A stretch of 5,167 bases of DNA from an uncultured Oscillospiraceae bacterium (GTDB lineage Bacteria > Bacillota > Clostridia > Oscillospirales > Ruminococcaceae), in NCBI GenBank assembly GCA_900556525.1, contig USOZ01000146.1, positions 1 through 5,167 of the forward strand, in the 5' to 3' direction. A program made the position numbers and the translations under genes. The notes below the pieces were generated by a model. That model searched no databases, had not been told where the DNA came from, and worked only from the letters and a program-made list of their open reading frames with translations. Positions 1-5,167 of the stretch are shown piece after piece. Each line of letters starts with the position of its first letter. Position 1 is the first letter of the stretch.

Positions 1-461
1 TGGTGAATATAACCGCAGTTGCGGCAGATCCAGACCGCTTCTCCGTCTGCCGTGAACACTTTTCCGCTTTGCAGTTGTTCGATAAGACAGCGATACCGCG
101 CCTCATGTTCTTTTTCAATGCTTCCGACCATGTCGAAAAGCGCGGCTATGTTGTCAAAGCCCTCTTCGCGCGCAGTTTTCGCAAAATCCGCATACATATC
201 CGTCCATTCGTAATGCTCGCCGCCTGCCGCATTTTCAAGCGCTTTTTGAGTAGTCGAGGGAATGCCCTCGCTAAGGAGCGAAAGCCACAGCTCCGCGTGC
301 GCACGTTCGTTCGCGGCAGTCATGTCGAAAATGTCGCCGATCTTTTCATAGCCCTCCTTTCGGGCTATTTCACCGTAAATATTGTACTTGGTGCGCGCCT
401 GCGACTCGCCCGCAACCGCCGTTTTCAGATTTTCCAATGTTTTTGAACCATCAAGCTGCAT
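1..461 (-). CDS. Rubrerythrin, partial (C-terminus beyond window edge)
   Basis: Rubrerythrins are cytosolic non-haem diiron proteins of anaerobes that reduce hydrogen peroxide with electrons passed through a rubredoxin-like iron centre. The first 153 residues are visible. The ferritin-like domain (about 5-132) has a full set of diiron ligands at family spacing: E19 in AGESQAR, E52 and H55 in NERAH, E82 and E85 in GEHYEW, and E116 and H119 in EKEH. The rubredoxin-like tail begins at V143-W144, with C146-x2-C149 in [10 protein letters not shown]; its second Cys pair lies past the window edge. The ATG at 461 has AAAGGA (471-476) about 9 nt upstream. The overlapping ATG at 470 is out of frame. 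The gene follows the large sigma-partner gene after 99 bp in the same direction. I see no convincing terminator or promoter in that gap, so read-through is possible. Family assignment is very secure; the physiological substrate here is inferred. Confidence 0.96.
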   Translation of the reverse strand, partial: MQLDGSKTLENLKTAVAGESQARTKYNIYGEIARKEGYEKIGDIFDMTAANERAHAELWLSLLSEGIPSTTQKALENAAGGEHYEWTDMYADFAKTAREEGFDNIAALFDMVGSIEKEHEARYRCLIEQLQSGKVFTADGEAVWICRNCGYIH

Positions 462-560
462 AATATCATTTCCTTTCGGGTTTACTTCGCGAACAGATTT
501 CGCTGCCTTTATTTTCCCCGTCAGAAATGATTTTATGCGGTATTGCCCGTCGGTGTATTT

Positions 561-3533
561 TCATTCAAGCGTAAACGTCCAATTGCTGTAATCCAGCGTT
601 ATTTCGCTTCCGTCCGCAGAATTTAATAAAACATTGTCCGTTCCGTCCTTTAGCGTAAGGCAGCCCGGCGCATAGACGATTTCACTGATACCGTTGTATC
701 CCTCGCCAATGATCCTGCTAAGCTTTTCTTTCCTGCCGTCAAAATGAAACAGTTCCGCGACCGTCGTTTCCATTTCCGAGAATATCCCGTAAACCGCTAT
801 AAGCTGCGTTTGGTCGGGAAGCAGCATTGCTTCAATGTAGTATGGCGAGGTGGTGTCGTAGTTTCTTTCAACAGAACGTTCGTTTCCGACGGTGTCCGAC
901 GCGATAATTTCACCGTTTTCAATGATGCGAAGTTCAAGGCGCTTTTTTACAGCGCTGTAAGGTTTGCCGTCGGGCGAATATACGTATACTGCGGCTTTGT
1001 AGCCGTAGTCTATATTGTAAATTCTTCCCGAAAAAGTATTTTTGCTCTGATTTTCCGACGCTTTTATCAGCATATTATCAAAATCAAAGACAATTTTAAG
1101 TCCGTCCGCAATATTGATATATTCGGTTTCTGAGCACGACCCAAGCCCCTCGTCGCCGTAGTCGAATATCCCGCTGCTGTAATCATAGCCCGCAGGCATA
1201 TCCTGACTTGTTCCGAAGCGCTTCAGTTCGCCCGTTGTTTTGTCTAAAAAGAACGCTTCCCCCTCTTTTCTGTACCTTTCGGGGTAGAAAGTACGCAGTA
1301 TTATGATAATTTCGCCGTTCGGAGCATTGTAAACGTCAAAATATTTCTCGCCCGGTGCGACATATATCAGAAACCCGTCAAGCCCCGACATTCCGTTCTG
1401 GCTGCTTGAGCGTGAGATAAGCCTGCCGTCGCTGCCGTAAACGCAAAGGTAAGTGTTTTCGGTAGTGTTGTAATATCCCTCCTGCGTTATCTCTCCGACA
1501 GGCGCTTCTACAGTCACCCTGTACCCGCCGACGTTCTCTTCATAAAGAACCTGCGCATTATTTTCGGGGAAATTTTCCATTGCAGCGGTATTTCTGATGT
1601 GCCATTGCTTCAGGTATTCGACTATTCCCGAAAAATAAGGCTCAAGATAAACCGTGCCGTCCGAAATTTTGTATTCATAATTCGTCGCGTCAAGCAGCGC
1701 GGACAAGTATTCGTCATTGTACAGCGCGGATTTTTCGGAACTGAAATCAAAGAAAATATAATTGTCATTCTCCTGCTCAGAACCGGTCGGATATTCGTTA
1801 TTGTTCAACGCGTAATCATCAGAACCGTAATATCCGCAGTAATCAAAGTAAATATACTTCTTTTTAATGAGCCAGTTCTTCTGTCCCGAGTCAGTCAGCA
1901 ATTCACCAACCTCGTCAAACAGCTCCTCCGCCTGTTCGGGCTTTAAAAAGCGTGCCAGATAATTCAGCTTCGTTTCGTAGAAGTCCTCGGCGCTCAGCGT
2001 ATAATATCGCCCGACTTTAACTTCGGTTTTTTTGAGCAGCTGCCGCGTTTCATCGTTAAGCGCAGGCTTGCTCTCGTCCACCAGCTTTATATCGCGCGCC
2101 TTGATATACGCGCCGAGCTTATTTTCCGTAATGTCGCATATCTGCTCGTACAATTCGTACTGATAATTGAATTTTTCCGTCAGTTCGTCGTTTCCGTCAA
2201 GGCTGAGGCTGACGGAAATTTCATCATAAACGCTTTCTATTTCAATATCCCTGTAGTCGAGCAGCCAGTCGTAAGCCCCCGAAGAAACAATTCTCGAGCC
2301 GCATACAATAAGGCTTTCGCCGAGGATATTGTCGTGCGACACCGTCGCGTGCGGGTCAAGAAAATGCTCAACATATGGGTATTGGCTCTCGTCCGTTATA
2401 AGCGCGATTTCCTCCTCGGTGAAAAGCTCATAGCCCGTCTTTTCGCGATACATTTCCGACATTTTTTCAAGCGCGTTCCGCGCCTCGTCGGCAGGGATCT
2501 CCATTCTCACGATCGCCGCATAATAGTTCGGAATAACGTTCAGCGACGGGCTGCCGACGGTTTCCGCAATTTCGCGGAGCTGCTCTTCGGTAAACAGCTT
2601 TGCGAAAAGGTTATCAATAGTTATGCCGCCATATTCATACTCGCTGCCGAACTTTGTTACACGTTCATCGAAATACTGCTGCGCCCAGTCGCTTTCAACC
2701 TCAACCTCTGCGCCGTTCTGCATGGCGTCCATTTTTCTGACATAGGATTCGTAGAGCAGAGCCTTGCGCTTCATTGCGACATTGCACACATCCTCACCGC
2801 CCGCAATGTCAAGCATTCTCTGTGCCGCACAGTTCATCTCGTCGGCTGTAAGCCTTCCCTCATAAAGCGTGTAGAAATCCATAATGTCGTAATCGTACAG
2901 ATCCTTCAGCGTCAGATACGCCGTTATTCCGCCTATATCGCACTTGTACCCGTAATCCGCGAACATTTTTTGGCAAAGTTCTTTGTTGCGCGTCACGATA
3001 GCGTCAATTTCGCTGTCGTTGAAACCTTTTTCTGCGAGAAGCTCACTAGCCTTTTCAACGGAAAAGCTGTTCTCGGCGATACATTCGTACCAGTTCTCCG
3101 AACCGTCGGGAGTGTCCGTAAATCTCTCGTCGTAAGCGTTGCTGAACGAATATTCCGCGTAATATTTGCCGTCGATTTCGGGCATTTCGTCCACGGGATA
3201 GCTACCACCCGAGGCTGTTTCATAAAAAACAACGTCGGACTGCTCTGCAGCAGTGGACGACGCAGCAACAGGCGCGTCGGTGAGCTTCGGCATTGAACCG
3301 GCAGTAACGACGATAGACGGCTCCGCCTGCATATTCAGCCAGCGTATAAGAAACGCCCCGCCGAGGACAAACACCGCCGCCGCTCCAACGCCGCAGGCTG
3401 TACCAAAAAATCGTACCGCTTTTTTTGATTTTTTTGCTTCACTGTCGGCAGCTGCCTTTTCAAGCGCTCTTTTTTTCAGCTCGGGCGTGGCATGAATTCC
3501 GTCGTAAGCGTTCTTGAAATCGTTAATATTCAT
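561..3533 (-). CDS. Large single-pass membrane protein, putative anti-sigma/sensor partner of the ECF sigma factor
   Basis: Not recognised as a named family. The 990-residue product has a short cytosolic N-terminus (1-40: MNINDFKNAYDGIHATPELK, then a Lys/Glu/Ala-rich stretch), one membrane segment (about 43-63, Gly/Ala/Val-rich, followed by R64) and about 920 extracytoplasmic residues. There is no lipobox, and the segment is better read as an anchor than as a cleaved signal. After a Ser/Thr/Ala-rich linker (about 70-115), residues about 155-550 are mostly helical with weak internal repeats. A Tyr-rich stretch (557-581) follows, and residues about 660-990 look beta-rich with turns such as GSDGR, SPDGK and DKTTGEL. 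No catalytic motif is evident. I chose the ATG at 3533, not an in-frame TTG at 3548, because the TTG lies at the edge of the Shine-Dalgarno that serves the ATG. The start overlaps the end of the sigma gene by 11 bp, implying translational coupling. The anti-sigma role is inferred from position and topology; the HxxxCxxC zinc motif is absent. Confidence 0.9.
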   Translation of the reverse strand: MNINDFKNAYDGIHATPELKKRALEKAAADSEAKKSKKAVRFFGTACGVGAAAVFVLGGAFLIRWLNMQAEPSIVVTAGSMPKLTDAPVAASSTAAEQSDVVFYETASGGSYPVDEMPEIDGKYYAEYSFSNAYDERFTDTPDGSENWYECIAENSFSVEKASELLAEKGFNDSEIDAIVTRNKELCQKMFADYGYKCDIGGITAYLTLKDLYDYDIMDFYTLYEGRLTADEMNCAAQRMLDIAGGEDVCNVAMKRKALLYESYVRKMDAMQNGAEVEVESDWAQQYFDERVTKFGSEYEYGGITIDNLFAKLFTEEQLREIAETVGSPSLNVIPNYYAAIVRMEIPADEARNALEKMSEMYREKTGYELFTEEEIALITDESQYPYVEHFLDPHATVSHDNILGESLIVCGSRIVSSGAYDWLLDYRDIEIESVYDEISVSLSLDGNDELTEKFNYQYELYEQICDITENKLGAYIKARDIKLVDESKPALNDETRQLLKKTEVKVGRYYTLSAEDFYETKLNYLARFLKPEQAEELFDEVGELLTDSGQKNWLIKKKYIYFDYCGYYGSDDYALNNNEYPTGSEQENDNYIFFDFSSEKSALYNDEYLSALLDATNYEYKISDGTVYLEPYFSGIVEYLKQWHIRNTAAMENFPENNAQVLYEENVGGYRVTVEAPVGEITQEGYYNTTENTYLCVYGSDGRLISRSSSQNGMSGLDGFLIYVAPGEKYFDVYNAPNGEIIIILRTFYPERYRKEGEAFFLDKTTGELKRFGTSQDMPAGYDYSSGIFDYGDEGLGSCSETEYINIADGLKIVFDFDNMLIKASENQSKNTFSGRIYNIDYGYKAAVYVYSPDGKPYSAVKKRLELRIIENGEIIASDTVGNERSVERNYDTTSPYYIEAMLLPDQTQLIAVYGIFSEMETTVAELFHFDGRKEKLSRIIGEGYNGISEIVYAPGCLTLKDGTDNVLLNSADGSEITLDYSNWTFTLE

Positions 3534-4005
3534 AGCCTTCCTCCTCAATTACCAATTTCAGCTTATCCCGTCCGCGCTTGAGCCATGTCGTTACCGTGTT
3601 CGCCGTCGTCCCGTAAATTTCGGCGATCTCCGCCGCCTTATATCCCTCGTAATAGTGGAGATAAAGCGCGTCGCGGTATTTCCAGTCAAGCTTATTTATC
3701 AGCTCAAGCACATTCGTCTGCGCAGGCGATCGCGCTGCCCATTCTTCCTCAAGCGGAACGGTCCTTTTTCGATGAACGCTCCGCAGCATATTTTTGCTCA
3801 GATTTGACGTGACCCGTATAAGCCAGTGCTTTATGTGGTCGTGGTCCTCAAACCCGCCGCGGTATCTGTGCAGCTTCATAAATGCGTCCTGCACAATATC
3901 CTCGGCGTCCGCCTGGTTTCCTACATAATGGAACGCTATCCTGAGCAGCATATCTGCGTATAAATCGAAGCATTCGGACAAAACACAGTTGTCCAACACA
4001 ACCAT
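3523..4005 (-). CDS. RNA polymerase sigma factor, ECF (sigma-70 group 4) family
   Basis: Directs RNA polymerase to a small alternative regulon, usually in response to a signal relayed by a co-encoded membrane anti-sigma factor. The 160 residues are normal for the family and contain only the two core domains. Sigma region 2 (about 12-77) includes GNQADAEDIVQDAFMKLHRY and HIKHWLIRVTSNLSKN, covering core-binding and -10 recognition. Sigma region 4 (about 97-150) has the helix-turn-helix YKAAEIAEIYGTTANTVTTW followed by LKRGRDKLK, for -35 recognition. The linker (78-96) is short, and there is no C-terminal extension. The ATG at 4005 is preferred because GGGGGG (4012-4017) sits 6 nt upstream. The ATG at 4009 is out of frame and only 2 nt from that site. 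The stop overlaps the start of the next gene by 11 bp. Family is certain; ECF subgroup and regulon cannot be told from the window. Confidence 0.95.
   Translation of the reverse strand: MVVLDNCVLSECFDLYADMLLRIAFHYVGNQADAEDIVQDAFMKLHRYRGGFEDHDHIKHWLIRVTSNLSKNMLRSVHRKRTVPLEEEWAARSPAQTNVLELINKLDWKYRDALYLHYYEGYKAAEIAEIYGTTANTVTTWLKRGRDKLKLVIEEEGYEY
3540..3546 (-). promoter_or_regulatory. Ribosome binding site inside the sigma gene, fixing the partner's start
   Basis: GAGGAGG lies 6 nt before the ATG at 3533 and falls within the codons for E154-E156 of the sigma factor. It is a near-perfect Shine-Dalgarno at ideal spacing. It decides the start of the large membrane protein and rules out the upstream TTG at 3548, which overlaps the site. 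Confidence 0.85.
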
Positions 4006-4011
4006 TCATGA

Positions 4012-4017
4012 CCCCCC
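4012..4017 (-). promoter_or_regulatory. Ribosome binding site of the sigma gene (run of six G)
   Basis: TTGGGGGGTC lies just before the sigma gene. The six G bases end 6 nt from the ATG at 4005 and can pair, partly through G-U, with the pyrimidine-rich 3' end of 16S rRNA. It is less canonical than GGAGG but is the only purine run at suitable spacing. It decides between the in-frame ATG at 4005 and the out-of-frame ATG at 4009. Confidence 0.6.
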
Positions 4018-4034
4018 AATCCGTTCTTCTGTAT

Positions 4035-4074
4035 TTAATACACCGCAGCATGGCAAAAAATTGCAAAATTGCTG
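4035..4074 (-). promoter_or_regulatory. Probable promoter/operator region of the sigma operon
   Basis: This AT-rich stretch lies between the permease terminator and the sigma gene and must hold the sigma operon's promoter if the terminator works. Weak sigma-A-like elements are TTGCAA (4061-4066) and TGTATT (4037-4042) with an 18-nt spacer. An alternative ECF-like reading is TGCAAT (4060-4065), 16 nt, then GTGTA. Neither matches a consensus well. TTTTGCAA (4061-4068) and TTTTGCCA (4051-4058) form a direct repeat with a 10-bp period, and CAGCA/TGCTG arms (4046-4050, 4070-4074) flank both. The location is well supported by context; the exact elements are tentative. Confidence 0.35.
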
Positions 4075-4115
4075 AAAAAAATAAAAAATCCGGGCAGCCC
4101 GTAAGCTGTCCGGAT
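4074..4115 (-). terminator. Rho-independent terminator of the sugar-permease operon
   Basis: On the minus strand, ATCCGGACAGC (4105-4115) pairs with GCTGCCCGGAT (4088-4098). That is 10 of 11 pairs with one A-C mismatch, around a 6-nt loop. A T-rich tract follows (about 4075-4088: six T, A, seven T, overlapping the stem base). The hairpin begins 11 bp after the permease stop. It separates sugar transport from the downstream sigma operon. Confidence 0.9.
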
Positions 4116-4126
4116 ATTTGTTTTGA

Positions 4127-5029
4127 TTAGCCCTTTACCGCGCCGAGTGTTACGCCCTTTACAATGTACTTGGAAAGGATAAGGTAAACTACGACAACAG
4201 GGATTATTGAAAGAGTAACTGCAAGGTATCTTACACCAAAATCGCTCAACTTATCGTTGCTGAGTATCGCCGCAACCATCATAGGCATCGTTCTCTGTTC
4301 AAGCTTACCGGAAAGGAGCAGCATGGAAGGCGTGTAGTAGTTGTTCCAGCTTGCTACGAATGCGAAAATCGCCTGAACTGCGAACGCGGGCTTAAAGATA
4401 GGAAGCGCGATCTGCATGAATGTTCTGAATTCTCCGCAGCCGTCAATTCGCGCCGCTTCAACAATATCGAGCGGGAACGAAGATCTCATGTACTGAAGCA
4501 TGAAGAATACAACGGCGGGTGCAGCGATCGAAGGAAGAATCAGCGGTAAATAGTTATCGTACAGCTTGATCTGTACCATGAACTGTAAGAAACCGGTTGA
4601 AACTACCTGCGTAGGGATCATCATAACTGCAAGAATGAACGTTGTCGCAAACTTCTTGAGCTTAAAGTCATAAACGGTAAGACCGTATGCGGTCAGCGCA
4701 GAGAAGAATACGGAAAGAACAGTTGAACAAACCGCAATAATCATGCTGTTCGCATAACCGATCCAAACGTTGTAGGAGTTTGTATAAGCGCCGTTCTGAA
4801 TGGTCGGGTCATTAAGGTTTGCGATGTTCTGGAACAAGTTCGTACCGGGAATGAACGAAATACCGTTCTGAATTATATCCGCAGTAGTTCTTGTGGAGTT
4901 GATAACGATAATGTAAATAGGAAGCAGACAGATTATTGTAATAATCAAGCAGACAATAAATCTTAATACAGAATGAATTCTGATATTTCTTCTGTAAGCT
5001 TCGTTTGAAAAATTGTACGAATCAGCCAT
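4127..5029 (-). CDS. ABC transporter permease, CUT1 carbohydrate family, MalG/UgpE type
   Basis: One of two membrane subunits of an ATP-driven importer for oligosaccharides or similar carbohydrates. The 300 residues have about six membrane segments (roughly 21-44, 93-117, 128-150, 160-181, 213-235 and 267-288). The cytoplasmic ATPase-docking EAA loop is intact at 191-210: EAARIDG, nine residues, then I207-A-L-P210. The C-terminus GVTLGAVKG is characteristic of the MalG-like subunit. The N-terminal 20 residues are polar and cytosolic. The ATG at 5029 is preceded by GGGGGCAGGGA between the two permease genes. It lies 15 bp after the stop of the upstream permease, as expected for a MalF-MalG pair in one operon. 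The substrate cannot be read from the permease. No ATPase or binding protein is in the window; many Firmicutes CUT1 systems share a distant ATPase. Family assignment is very secure. Confidence 0.96.
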   Translation of the reverse strand: MADSYNFSNEAYRRNIRIHSVLRFIVCLIITIICLLPIYIIVINSTRTTADIIQNGISFIPGTNLFQNIANLNDPTIQNGAYTNSYNVWIGYANSMIIAVCSTVLSVFFSALTAYGLTVYDFKLKKFATTFILAVMMIPTQVVSTGFLQFMVQIKLYDNYLPLILPSIAAPAVVFFMLQYMRSSFPLDIVEAARIDGCGEFRTFMQIALPIFKPAFAVQAIFAFVASWNNYYTPSMLLLSGKLEQRTMPMMVAAILSNDKLSDFGVRYLAVTLSIIPVVVVYLILSKYIVKGVTLGAVKG

Positions 5030-5044
5030 TTATTCCCTGCCCCC

Positions 5045-5167
5045 TTACTTTGCTGTCTTGCGCTTTTTCTTAGGCGCAGTCGAGTCGGTGTTGAACCTGT
5101 AAACGAAGATTCCGAGAATACCCGTAATTATAAAGAGTATTACGGAAGCCGCAGCGGAATAACCGGA
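5045..5167 (-). CDS. ABC transporter permease, CUT1 family, MalF/UgpA type, C-terminal fragment
   Basis: Only the last 40 codons and the stop are in the window. The fragment starts GYSAAASVILF and runs through a final membrane helix (about 8-23 of the visible part) to FVYRFNTD. That ending is typical of the last helix of MalF/UgpA/LacF-like permeases, where GYASALSV-like residues lead into it. The cytosolic tail after it is Lys-rich (APKKKRKTAK). The gene lies 15 bp upstream of the MalG-type permease, the usual order for the pair. The EAA loop and the rest of the protein lie outside the window. The assignment rests on this short stretch plus the neighbour, so it is strong but not certain. Confidence 0.86.
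   Translation of the reverse strand, partial: SGYSAAASVILFIITGILGIFVYRFNTDSTAPKKKRKTAK

Noticed and set aside
3..446. A 147-codon plus-strand open frame at the window start
   Set aside because: The minus strand here encodes an unmistakable rubrerythrin with all diiron ligands, so this frame is its antisense shadow.
486..493. TTCGCGAA palindrome upstream of rubrerythrin as a possible operator
   Set aside because: It is only 8 bp, with no matching second site or promoter around it and no resemblance to a PerR-type box, so chance explains it.
462..560. Candidate promoter for rubrerythrin with TAAAAT as the -10 element
   Set aside because: No acceptable -35 hexamer lies 16-18 nt upstream of TAAAAT, so a single AT-rich hexamer is not enough to call a promoter.
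2334..3296. A 320-codon open frame on the plus strand opposite the large membrane protein
   Set aside because: It is fully antisense to a better-supported gene. It is Arg/His/Val-rich without recognisable domains and has no good ribosome site. It looks like a shadow frame.
3534..3548. Upstream in-frame TTG start adding MRRKA to the large membrane protein
   Set aside because: The TTG and next codons are themselves the Shine-Dalgarno region for the ATG at 3533 and have no ribosome site of their own.
1..5167. CRISPR arrays, tRNA/rRNA genes, insertion sequences or phage genes
   Set aside because: No regularly spaced repeats, cloverleaf-like sequences, transposase motifs or terminal inverted repeats were seen; genes fill nearly all of the window.

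Overview
The window reads as an ordinary chromosomal stretch from an anaerobic Firmicute, probably a Clostridia/Ruminococcaceae-type gut or rumen bacterium. That placement is inferred from protein style, purine-rich Shine-Dalgarno sites, a rubrerythrin, CUT1 sugar permeases and an ECF sigma factor paired with a membrane protein. It is not based on a marker gene. Every convincing gene lies on the minus strand, so transcription runs from high to low coordinates.

Layout in the order of transcription: (1) 5167-5045, the last 40 residues of an ABC sugar permease of the MalF/UgpA type. (2) 5029-4127, a complete MalG/UgpE-type partner permease. Together these form the membrane channel of a CUT1 carbohydrate importer whose binding protein lies outside the window. 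(3) 4115-4074, an intrinsic terminator closing that operon. (4) A short AT-rich promoter region, about 4018-4074, carrying a 10-bp-phased direct repeat. (5) 4005-3523, a 160-residue ECF sigma factor. (6) 3533-561, a 990-residue single-pass membrane protein overlapping the sigma gene by 11 bp. It has a 40-residue cytosolic N-terminus and a very large outward-facing region. (7) A 99-bp gap with no obvious terminator, then 461-1, the first 153 residues of a rubrerythrin cut by the window edge.

The most interesting unit is the sigma factor and its translationally coupled partner. By position and topology the partner should be the membrane anti-sigma/sensor, but its cytosolic part lacks the zinc-binding anti-sigma motif. 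Its outer part is far larger than usual for anti-sigma factors and resembles no sensor domain I can name. That outer region has a helical first half with apparent degenerate duplications and a beta-rich second half. A rubrerythrin directly downstream raises, without proving, a link to oxidative or envelope stress.
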